A stretch of DNA of 8,704 nucleotides, taken from the NCBI GenBank assembly GCA_947625445.1, contig CANQOM010000063.1:1-8704 (forward strand), given 5' to 3'. The notes beneath the pieces are model-generated. The model was not told the DNA's origin, ran no database searches, and saw only the letters and a list, made by a program, of their open reading frames with translations. Shown here piece by piece: positions 1 through 6,512 of this stretch; within the stretch, counting starts at the first letter, position 1, and every line of letters starts with the position of its first letter. The translations under genes and the position numbers were made by a program. Origin of the DNA: Candidatus Gastranaerophilales bacterium. GTDB lineage: Bacteria; Cyanobacteriota; Vampirovibrionia; Gastranaerophilales; Gastranaerophilaceae.

Positions 1-75
1 GGACTCGAACCGGCACACAGGGTGAGCTGCGTCAGATTTTGAGTCTGATGCGTCTACCAATTTCGCCACATCGGC
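1..75 (-). tRNA. tRNA-Leu (anticodon CAA), 3' end cut by window edge
   Basis: Read on the minus strand, the 5' end is GCCGATG (acceptor strand), then a D-arm of the form GCGAAATTGGTAGACGC. The anticodon arm has stem TCAGA/TCTGA and loop CTCAAAA, so the anticodon is CAA (plus-strand 39-41) and reads UUG leucine codons. A long variable arm of about 17 bases follows, as expected of a class II tRNA such as leucine. The T-arm begins GCCGG-TTCGAGT-CC and then the window ends, so the last T-stem bases, the 3' acceptor strand and any CCA lie outside. The 5' end lies directly downstream of a strong promoter. Identity is secure; only the 3' end is unseen. Confidence 0.96.
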
Positions 76-92
76 TTTTTATACACTTGCTT

Positions 93-121
93 ATATTAGC
101 TTAAATATAAAAATTTTTCAA
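93..121 (-). promoter_or_regulatory. Sigma-70-type promoter of the tRNA-Leu gene
   Basis: On the minus strand, a -35 box TTGAAA (plus-strand 116-121) and a -10 box TAATAT (93-98) are separated by exactly 17 bases. The expected start of transcription is near 86, about ten bases before the mature tRNA 5' end at 75. That is a typical short leader for removal by RNase P. Five of six bases match the consensus in each box. Confidence 0.75.
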
Positions 122-192
122 ATGGTTTTAATGGAAACTTATATATCAAATTCCATTAAATGGCATTTTAATGTTTGATTACATTCTTTTTG

Positions 193-221
193 TTGAAATA
201 AGCTGCTCTTTATGCTTAAAT
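193..221 (+). promoter_or_regulatory. Probable promoter of the fucosyltransferase-like gene
   Basis: TTGAAA (193-198) lies 17 bases before TTAAAT (216-221). TG stands one base ahead of the -10 (213-214), which is the extended -10 arrangement. The -10 hexamer matches only four of six consensus bases, and in such A+T-rich DNA matches arise by chance. The spacing and TG nevertheless make it the best candidate in the gap. Transcription would start near 228, leaving a leader of about 30 bases before the ATG at 260. Confidence 0.45.
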
Positions 222-259
222 AATAAAAAATTTATTGATTATTTTATGAAAAGTTTTTT

Positions 260-1090
260 ATGGGTAAAAGTATTGTAAAAATGTCAGGAAGATTAGGAAA
301 TCAAATGTTTATACATGCATTTGCTAAAAGGCTTGCTGAAGAAAAATCCTCAAATATAATTTACGATATTTCTTTTTATAAAAATGATGATTATTTATTA
401 AATAAATTTTTTAATATAGATGTAAAAACTACTTATAAAAATTATGATACATTCTTTAATAAAATATTTCGAGTAAAGGAAAGAAAGCTTAATTGTTATG
501 ATCCCAAAATTTTTTCTTATCCCGGATATTTTTACAAAGGATATTTTCAAACAGAAAAGTATTTTAAAAAATATAGACCTGAGTTAATAAAAGAATTTAA
601 ATGTAAAATTCCATTTGATAATGAATATTTGTCTGTATTAGACAAAATAGAAAATTCTAATTCTGTGTTATTAAATTTTAGAGTTGCACAAGACTATAGA
701 AATATTGGCTGGCAAGTTAGTTTTGATTATCAATTACAAGCAATGGAATATATAAGCTCTAAAATAGATAATATTGAATATTTTGTTTTCGCAGATGATA
801 TAAAATATATAGAAGAAAATTTTAAAACAGATAAGAACCTTACATTTGTTGATATAGGAAAAAATAATCCGTATAAAATATGTTTAGATTTGGAATTAAT
901 GAAAAAATGTAAACATGATATTATACCAAATTCAAGTTTTTCATGGTGGGCTGCATGGCTGAATGAAAATCCTGATAAAATAGTTATTGCTCCTGAACCT
1001 TGGTTTTTCAGGCAAAATGATATAATTCCTGATGATTGGCATAAAATTCATTCTGAAAAATTGTATTGTGAAAATAAAGTTATTACATAA
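260..1090 (+). CDS. GT11 alpha-1,2-fucosyltransferase-like protein with altered HxRRxD motif
   Basis: This 276-residue protein belongs to glycosyltransferase family 11. Members move fucose from GDP-fucose to galactose on cytoplasmic glycan precursors such as O-antigen or capsule units. Seen: the N-terminal GRLGNQMF motif (residues 10-17), a central segment IGWQVSFDYQ..AMEYI matching the position of IGCQLGIDYQ..ALEYM in Helicobacter pylori FutC, and the C-terminal NSSFSWWAAWL motif (224-234). The length is close to the family norm, and the chosen ATG puts the GxLGNQ motif where relatives have it. Odd: the GDP-fucose-binding HxRRxD motif is here NFRVAQDY (139-146). His is replaced by Asn, the second Arg is gone and one residue seems inserted; the first Arg and the Asp remain. 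No good Shine-Dalgarno is present, only a weak GAAAAG. The gene stands alone, with no other fucose gene in view. The family is sure; acceptor and activity are not. Confidence 0.9.
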   Translation: MGKSIVKMSGRLGNQMFIHAFAKRLAEEKSSNIIYDISFYKNDDYLLNKFFNIDVKTTYKNYDTFFNKIFRVKERKLNCYDPKIFSYPGYFYKGYFQTEKYFKKYRPELIKEFKCKIPFDNEYLSVLDKIENSNSVLLNFRVAQDYRNIGWQVSFDYQLQAMEYISSKIDNIEYFVFADDIKYIEENFKTDKNLTFVDIGKNNPYKICLDLELMKKCKHDIIPNSSFSWWAAWLNENPDKIVIAPEPWFFRQNDIIPDDWHKIHSEKLYCENKVIT

Positions 1091-1134
1091 TGGTTTTAAA
1101 TTGTCCTGAGCAACTTTACGGCTTTGCTACTGGA

Positions 1135-3174
1135 TTATATGTTTAACCACAAACTTTCATAAGGTTTTAGTTTTATTATAATTTTTTTATTTTCAATTTT
1201 ACATTCTTTTTGTTTTTTTGTTATCAAATCAGTAAAAGTCGTTTCAGATTGATTTTTATCAAAATTAAAATGTTCGGAATCAATTTCAACATAATTTTTT
1301 GAATTAAGTAAATTATGAACAATTAAAATTTTATCAGTTTTACCTGTTCTAAGATAAGCGAATACATTAGATTTATTTGTATTTACTTCGCTAAATCCTC
1401 CTTGTGACATAGTAGGATAATTTTTTCTTACTTCTATTAAACGTTTTACATTTTTATAAATTTTTCCGCCAAACGAATTAGGATTATACATAGCTCTGTA
1501 AAATGTATTTCTTTTAACGGCCCCTCTATGTATGTCACGACTGTCAAAATAAGAAAGCATATCAGTATTTTCGCCATTCTTAGATTTATTTCTTTTTTCT
1601 CTTATTTTAGCCCATCTTTTTGCATATGAAAAATTGTTCTGACTTCCTATCTCGTCTCCGTAATATATAATAGGTATACCTTTTAAAGATAATAAAATGG
1701 AAAAAGTCATGTTAATTCTGTCAATATCGTTATCGAGGAAATTAGCCATTCTTCCTGAAATTCCATAACCTTTTCTAAATTCTGCACCTTTTTCAAGTAA
1801 ATCTTCATATAACAGTTCACGTGTTTTTTGATTTACCATTTCTAGAGTTAGTTCATCATGTACTCTTATAAATACTGCCCAACTGGCACTGTTAGGTATA
1901 TCAGGTGTTTGTTTGTGTGTTTTCCAGAAAAACGAACTGTCTTGTGTTACTATTGTTGCCCATATTGCAGGCATGTATGGAAAATGATACGCAATTTGTA
2001 CTTCATTTGTTCTTAATAATTCTTTTTTTGTTCCGTCAATATCAACATCAATCTTTCTTTCTGTTCCGAAATAAGGGAGAATCTTTTTGGGAGGTTGACA
2101 TGCTTCTGCTTGAATAACAGATTTTGGAGCAATTTCTTGTAAGAATGTACTTAATATCTTTATTATTTCATGTGTTTTTGGTAAATTTTCAGCACTTGTT
2201 CCTTCTTCTTTTATTAAATACGGAATGGCATCCATTCTGAATATATCTATACCTATGTTTGCCCAAAAAGCTATTGTTTCAAGGTTATAGTATAAAACTT
2301 CCGGATTTTCCCAATTTATATCAAGCTGAAACGGGTAAAATGTATGATAAAAATAATAATCTTTATTATTTATTGTTACTTTTCTGTAGTGGGTATCGGT
2401 TATATCAGGAAATATTAATCTGCGTTTTGAAATTTTCCCTGACGGGTGTTTATATTGTGCAATGTATCCCAATTTTTCATCTTTATATACTTCTTTTTCA
2501 GGTGGTTGTTCCGTTACTACAAAGTAATCAAGTTTTTCTAAATCACCCTTTTCTATTGCTTGAAACCATTCATGTTTATCTGAAAAGTGGTTTAATACCA
2601 AATCTGATTTAATTTTGAACCCTTGTCTTTTTGCTTCTGTAATAAATTGGATAAATTCAGGCATACCACCTAAATCTTTTCGTACATCTCTTGGATTCTT
2701 TACATCAAAGCCGGCATCTCCCATCGGCGAATCGGCAAATGGAAGCATATATATTGTTGTTACCCCTAAATCTTTCAGATATCTGAGCATTTTTAAACTC
2801 TTTTTAAATGTATTTGCGCTCATATCATCATCAACACCAAATTGGTCTACATAAAACATATATATTATTTCATTTTTATACCAATCATCAGTGCGGTTTA
2901 TATCTTCCTTTTTTAATTTTGGATCTCGTTGTAATCTGCTTTTTTTTATTATTTTAAGTATATTTATATATATTTCATTAACTTGTTTTTCACCGTATAC
3001 TTTTGCTATGGATGATTTTAATTTTTTTTCTGTATCTTTTGTTATGATGTTTTCAGTTTGAATTAGGTCAATAACCTTATGTTCATGTCCGATAAAACTT
3101 GTATCAAAAGCATAAGATGGTATTGTACAACTAAATATAGCCGTAAAAATTATTATGGCAAATATTTTTTTCAT
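1135..3174 (-). CDS. Exported GH13 alpha-glucan enzyme, trehalose synthase-like
   Basis: This 679-residue protein of the alpha-amylase clan (GH13) starts with a signal peptide: KK, a hydrophobic core to about residue 18, and a likely cleavage after SYA (residue 22). Cys16 after IFS is a weak lipoprotein alternative. The barrel motifs are in order: DLVLNH (191-196), FRMDA with nucleophile D315, QAEAC with acid/base E357, and RVHDEL with D440. Sequences around them, such as PYLIKEEGTSAENLPKTH, HFPYMPAIW and HDELTLEMV, closely resemble trehalose synthase (GH13_16), which interconverts maltose and trehalose; amylosucrase is the other relative considered. Odd: trehalose synthase is normally cytosolic, the Asn before HD is Val438, and the segment between regions I and II is longer than usual. 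A C-terminal beta domain follows (about 590-679). The start is supported by AAGGA seven bases upstream (3182-3186). A lone TATAAT (minus strand, 3195-3200) could be the -10, but no -35 is clear. The substrate is uncertain. Confidence 0.88.
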   Translation of the reverse strand: MKKIFAIIIFTAIFSCTIPSYAFDTSFIGHEHKVIDLIQTENIITKDTEKKLKSSIAKVYGEKQVNEIYINILKIIKKSRLQRDPKLKKEDINRTDDWYKNEIIYMFYVDQFGVDDDMSANTFKKSLKMLRYLKDLGVTTIYMLPFADSPMGDAGFDVKNPRDVRKDLGGMPEFIQFITEAKRQGFKIKSDLVLNHFSDKHEWFQAIEKGDLEKLDYFVVTEQPPEKEVYKDEKLGYIAQYKHPSGKISKRRLIFPDITDTHYRKVTINNKDYYFYHTFYPFQLDINWENPEVLYYNLETIAFWANIGIDIFRMDAIPYLIKEEGTSAENLPKTHEIIKILSTFLQEIAPKSVIQAEACQPPKKILPYFGTERKIDVDIDGTKKELLRTNEVQIAYHFPYMPAIWATIVTQDSSFFWKTHKQTPDIPNSASWAVFIRVHDELTLEMVNQKTRELLYEDLLEKGAEFRKGYGISGRMANFLDNDIDRINMTFSILLSLKGIPIIYYGDEIGSQNNFSYAKRWAKIREKRNKSKNGENTDMLSYFDSRDIHRGAVKRNTFYRAMYNPNSFGGKIYKNVKRLIEVRKNYPTMSQGGFSEVNTNKSNVFAYLRTGKTDKILIVHNLLNSKNYVEIDSEHFNFDKNQSETTFTDLITKKQKECKIENKKIIIKLKPYESLWLNI

Positions 3175-3399
3175 AAATCATTCCTTTAATTTTTATTATA
3201 AATGAAAAATAAAATTATTTTTTTTATTCATATTATGCATTTAAATTACAAAATTGCTCGTACATACTACTTTTATACGAAAAATTCAAAAACCATAAGA
3301 AATTTATTCATAATTATGTATGATTTAAAAATTTACTCAAATTGTTAAGATTACTGTATTCCTTGGAAGAAAACGATGATACACATATCCCTAATCTAC

Positions 3400-3434
3400 A
3401 GCTATGATTAAATCATAGCTTTTTTCTTATTTTA
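3400..3434 (+). terminator. Rho-independent terminator pointing right, with no obvious gene
   Basis: A perfect 9-bp stem AGCTATGAT/ATCATAGCT (3400-3408 and 3412-3420) with a 3-base loop is followed on the plus strand by a T-rich tract (TTTTTTCTTATTTT from 3420/3421). On the minus strand the hairpin is followed by GTAGATTAGGG, which is not a T tract, so it should work rightwards only. The two flanking protein genes both run left, so neither is terminated by it. The stem is only 3 G:C pairs out of 9, hence moderate strength. It implies a rightward transcript from 3175-3400 or protection of the gene on the right from antisense reading. Confidence 0.6.
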
Positions 3435-4839
3435 TTTCATATAGTGTAAAAATTTCTTTATTCATATATGAGGATATATTTTCTTTATTCGTTTTTAATA
3501 ACTCCCTGTATTGTGATAAGTCATTAAGAAAATAATCGTCTTGCACAATATAATACCTAATATTTTCAGGTATTGGTTTTTGACCGTATTCATTTTTACT
3601 GAAATTGAAAAAAGTTAAATACTTTTTGTTGTTTAATATATAAAATTGTGTATCAGGCAGATAAGCACTTATTCCTGATAAGGTAAAAGGTTCAGCAATT
3701 ACAATAAATGTTTTTTCATTTTGTAGATTATTTTTTATATATTCAGATATTTGTTTAGAACCGCTAAAATTATACCTTATATCAGAATATACTGAATGTA
3801 TCCCTACAATAAAACTTATTATAAGTAAAAATCCTATTGAATATTTTAATAATTTATTTTCTTTGTGTTCTTTTTTTATAATCCAAGCACAAAACAACAT
3901 TATTAAAAGTATTAAATATACTTTTTGATAAGGAATCCCGCCAAACCATATTTTATAGAGAATAAAAAATATGTATAAAGAACTGAAAGAAAATATAGTA
4001 AACAATTTCTTGTCACATTTAAATATAGCGAATAAAATAAGTACAAATGAGATAATAATCATTAATGATAAAGTTCTGAATATGTATAACAGTTCAAGTT
4101 TATTCAGAAAAATATATATAATGCATTTTATAATATATAGTAGTGTATAGCCTCGATTTATATAAGTTGTAATGACTGTGTTTTCATGTGATACATTTAT
4201 ATATAACAAAATAAACGTTAAAAAATATAATCCTGTAAATATTAAATAGTAAGGAAAGGAAATATTGTTCTTATTTTTTATAAAATTGCTAATTTTTTCA
4301 CAAGCAAATAATAAAAATAAAATCAAACAAAAGCCAAGCATTAATATATGTGTTTGAGATAAAAGAATAATTAATGCAATGTATAAATAAGAGTGTATAT
4401 TTCTTTTATTGTATAAATTCGCAAGTAAAAATACGAATATCGGTATTAAACAATAGTTTCTTGAAATAACAGGTAAATAATATAACATACCTGCAGAAAA
4501 TATAATAAGTGTTTTAAAAATATTATTAAACGGAGATTTAAAAATAAAATATATAACCGAACACAAAATAATCAAAAAACTTAAAATTTGCATAGAAATA
4601 ACAGGTAATCCTGATTTAGCTATAGGATATAACATCAAGTACCATAAAAAAGGGTGCCCTTCGACTCTTGCCGATTTTAATATATCAATAAAACTTAAAT
4701 CTCTGGCAATACACCAAACCTGCCCCTCATCCCGCCATATTTCATGAGTGTTAAGTGAAATTACTACTGTTAAAATATATAGCATCAGCAAAATAAGGTT
4801 AAATTTATTATTTAAAATAAAATTTTTTAATTTATCCAT
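3427..4839 (-). CDS. Multi-pass GT-C-fold membrane glycosyltransferase (predicted)
   Basis: This 470-residue integral membrane protein has about 10-12 hydrophobic segments and a soluble C-terminal tail of about 100 residues. After the first membrane segment (15-30) comes a loop with HEIWRDEGQVWCIARD (32-47), then EGHPFLWYL (60-68). An acidic pair (D37-E38) followed by a second acidic/HP motif in the first outer loop is the layout of GT-C enzymes such as PMT/ArnT relatives. Those use polyprenyl-phosphate sugars on the outer face of the membrane. Related bacterial proteins with DEAQAW and EGHPPLW motifs are usually annotated only as hypothetical or glycosyltransferase, so donor and acceptor are unknown. 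Start: GGAG (plus-strand 4845-4848) lies five bases before the ATG. G+C is very low, like the fucosyltransferase gene. It runs in the same direction as the GH13 gene but is separated by 252 bases, so co-transcription is not established. No terminator is seen for it. Confidence 0.72.
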   Translation of the reverse strand: MDKLKNFILNNKFNLILLMLYILTVVISLNTHEIWRDEGQVWCIARDLSFIDILKSARVEGHPFLWYLMLYPIAKSGLPVISMQILSFLIILCSVIYFIFKSPFNNIFKTLIIFSAGMLYYLPVISRNYCLIPIFVFLLANLYNKRNIHSYLYIALIILLSQTHILMLGFCLILFLLFACEKISNFIKNKNNISFPYYLIFTGLYFLTFILLYINVSHENTVITTYINRGYTLLYIIKCIIYIFLNKLELLYIFRTLSLMIIISFVLILFAIFKCDKKLFTIFSFSSLYIFFILYKIWFGGIPYQKVYLILLIMLFCAWIIKKEHKENKLLKYSIGFLLIISFIVGIHSVYSDIRYNFSGSKQISEYIKNNLQNEKTFIVIAEPFTLSGISAYLPDTQFYILNNKKYLTFFNFSKNEYGQKPIPENIRYYIVQDDYFLNDLSQYRELLKTNKENISSYMNKEIFTLYEIK

Positions 4840-4860
4840 AAATACTCCATAATTAAAGGA

Positions 4861-4891
4861 TACATTAAATAAATAAAAACTATTTAATGTA
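4861..4891. repeat. Perfect 11-bp inverted repeat in divergent promoter region
   Basis: TACATTAAATA (4861-4871) and TATTTAATGTA (4881-4891) are exact reverse complements separated by nine bases. There is no T tract on either side, so it does not look like a terminator. It lies 22 bases upstream of the membrane glycosyltransferase ATG and about 100 bases before the AGCS start. It could be an operator for a dimeric regulator, or a weak leader hairpin on the leftward transcript that leaves the GGAG site free. The stem has only two G:C pairs, so a DNA-binding role is the likelier one. Confidence 0.5.
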
Positions 4892-4905
4892 ACACTTTGT
4901 AAGTT

Positions 4906-4922
4906 AATAATACGTAATTATT
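4906..4922. promoter_or_regulatory. Small palindrome AATAAT-N5-ATTATT, possible operator
   Basis: Two exact 6-base arms flank ACGTA, ending on the first two bases of the -35 box of the rightward promoter. A repressor bound here would block that promoter. The palindrome is pure A/T in its arms, so chance occurrence in this base composition is quite possible. Confidence 0.25.
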
Positions 4923-4949
4923 GTATGCTTAAATTGTTTTTTATATGCT
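4921..4949 (+). promoter_or_regulatory. Probable promoter of the transporter-pilT operon
   Basis: TTGTAT (4921-4926) and TATGCT (4944-4949) are 17 bases apart, each matching four or more consensus bases. The predicted transcript start near 4956 gives a leader of about 30 bases to the TTG start at 4986. No second promoter is obvious ahead of the next two genes, which overlap their predecessors. Confidence 0.4.
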
Positions 4950-4970
4950 AAAACAAAGGAATAGTTATAA

Positions 4971-4975
4971 AAGGA
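4971..4975 (+). promoter_or_regulatory. Ribosome binding site that fixes the TTG start of the AGCS gene
   Basis: AAGGA ends ten bases before TTG at 4986. The first in-frame ATG (5016, residue 11) and the next (5046, residue 21) have only T- and A-rich DNA without a purine block ahead of them. The ATG at 4976 is out of frame and closes after 16 codons. Confidence 0.5.
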
Positions 4976-4985
4976 ATGTTATATA

Positions 4986-6512
4986 TTGAATCGAACTTTG
5001 ATTGTTATTTTTTTGATGTTAATTAACATACAAAAAGCGTATTCAATGGGTATAGATGAAGAGATAGAGAAATATTTTGCTCCGTTTTCGGATAAATTTT
5101 CCGCTTTTATATTTGCCCCTGTGAGTATATTTGGAGCACAAGTTCCTGTTTTAATCTTTTTAATGATAGCAGCAAGTATATTTTGTACATTTTATCTTAG
5201 ATTTCCAGCAATATGGGGCTTTAAACATTCACTTTATCAAATATTTCATAAAAAAGATACAGAAGGACATAAGGGTGAAGTATCATCACTGGGCGCATTA
5301 GCTACGGCATTATCCGGTACAATAGGGCTTGGGAATATAGCAGGAGTTGCTATAGCAATTTCAATAGGCGGTCCCGGGGCAATGTTTTGGATGTGCATGG
5401 GTGCAATTTTTGGTATGGCACTTAAATTTTGTGAGGTTACATTATCTCTAAAATACAGAAAATTTAATGAAGACGGCAGTGTCTCAGGTGGCCCGATGTT
5501 TTATATCCAAAGTGGTTTTGAAAAAAAAGGACATAAAACCATTGGTAAAATATTAGCATATGTATTTGCAATAGCGTGTTTACCCGGTACTGTTGGCGGG
5601 GGATGTATGTTACAAGCGAACCAAGCTGCACAACAGTTTGTAGTGATTACTGGCGGTGAAAACGGTTTTTTTGCTGCACATAGCTGGGTATTTGGTTTGT
5701 TTGTTGCTTGCATTGTTGCTCTTGTAATTGTAGGAGGAATAAAAAGTATAGCAAACGTTACTTCTAAAGTTGTTCCTATTATGTGTATTTTATATGTAAG
5801 TGCGTGTTTAATAATTATAATTGTTAATATTTATAATATTCCTAATGCTATATATACGATAATAAATGAAGCATTTTTCCCGAAAGCAGTTGCGGGTGGG
5901 GTTATCGGTTCTATAATAATCGGGTTAAGACGGTCGATACAATCTAATGAAGCCGGGATAGGTTCATCTCCTATTGCATATGCAGCGGTTAAGACTAATG
6001 AACCTGCTTCACAGGGTTTTGTTTCTATGTTAGAACCATTTTTAGATACGGTTGTTGTATGCTCAATGACGGCTTTTGTAATTATTCTTACAGGTGAATA
6101 TTTAAATTATACCGAAGGAATAACAGGGGTAGAATTAACCTCCGGTGCTTTTGAAAGTGTAATACCATTTTTCCCGTATATATTGGCAATTGTCATAATA
6201 CTTTTTGCGTTATCAACCATACTTTCTTGGGCATATTACGGTCAAAAAGCTTGGAATTTTATTTTTGGTGAAGGTTTTAAGCGTACTAAAATATATCAAA
6301 TTATTTTCTGTCTTTTTATAATTATTGGTTCATCTATGAATTTAAAAAGCGTTATTGATTTTACGGATGCCACATATCTTGTAATGGCAGCACCTAATCT
6401 GATTGCAATATTTGTAATGCTCAAAGAAATCAAAACAGAATTGATTGATTATTGTAAAAGACATAATTTAATCTTTAAAATGAATAAAGTATGGTTTAAA
6501 GATGGACAATGA
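4986..6512 (+). CDS. Alanine/glycine:cation symporter family protein (AGCS)
   Basis: This 508-residue inner-membrane symporter probably takes up alanine or glycine with sodium. The family signature is present: LATALSGTIGLGNIAG around residues 105-120, running into an ISIGGPGA stretch. A second conserved block is SNEAGIGSSPIAYAA (320-334) with the following KTNEP and a D in EPFLDT. About 10-11 membrane segments are seen, and the length is normal for the family. The start is TTG, supported by AAGGA ten bases upstream. It adds a hydrophobic N-terminus (residues 5-20) ending AYS, like a signal peptide or extra membrane anchor, ahead of the usual family start near MGIDEE. The gene overlaps the next transporter by 11 bases and is first in a three-gene operon ending in pilT. 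Substrate is inferred from the family; ion coupling was not tested residue by residue. Confidence 0.93.
   Translation: MNRTLIVIFLMLINIQKAYSMGIDEEIEKYFAPFSDKFSAFIFAPVSIFGAQVPVLIFLMIAASIFCTFYLRFPAIWGFKHSLYQIFHKKDTEGHKGEVSSLGALATALSGTIGLGNIAGVAIAISIGGPGAMFWMCMGAIFGMALKFCEVTLSLKYRKFNEDGSVSGGPMFYIQSGFEKKGHKTIGKILAYVFAIACLPGTVGGGCMLQANQAAQQFVVITGGENGFFAAHSWVFGLFVACIVALVIVGGIKSIANVTSKVVPIMCILYVSACLIIIIVNIYNIPNAIYTIINEAFFPKAVAGGVIGSIIIGLRRSIQSNEAGIGSSPIAYAAVKTNEPASQGFVSMLEPFLDTVVVCSMTAFVIILTGEYLNYTEGITGVELTSGAFESVIPFFPYILAIVIILFALSTILSWAYYGQKAWNFIFGEGFKRTKIYQIIFCLFIIIGSSMNLKSVIDFTDATYLVMAAPNLIAIFVMLKEIKTELIDYCKRHNLIFKMNKVWFKDGQ

Noticed and set aside
1..260. tRNA-Leu as an integration site for an island carrying the fucosyltransferase
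   Set aside because: Islands normally enter at a tRNA 3' end, but here the gene is on the 5' side. No integrase or repeated tRNA fragment is seen.
1905..2854. Three plus-strand open frames (1905-2117, 2259-2612, 2615-2854)
   Set aside because: They lie wholly opposite the GH13 gene, whose catalytic motifs are intact, and their translations have no recognisable motif. They are shadows of the real reading frame.
3309..3318. 10-base palindrome CATAATTATG
   Set aside because: It is short and mostly A/T; such palindromes are expected by chance at this base composition and it is not placed at a recognisable promoter.
3202..3348. 48-codon plus-strand frame starting MKNKIIFFI
   Set aside because: There is no Shine-Dalgarno, no clear promoter, and the composition matches bare intergenic DNA. 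It is kept only as a possibility under the orphan terminator finding.
4463..4608. 14-base direct repeat GAAATAACAGGTAA (4463-4476 and 4595-4608)
   Set aside because: Both copies encode LPVIS in the same frame of the membrane glycosyltransferase, 44 codons apart. It is a chance or coding coincidence rather than a repeat element.
5501..5713. Minus-strand 70-codon frame
   Set aside because: It is antisense to the conserved core of the AGCS gene and has no ribosome binding site or family motif.
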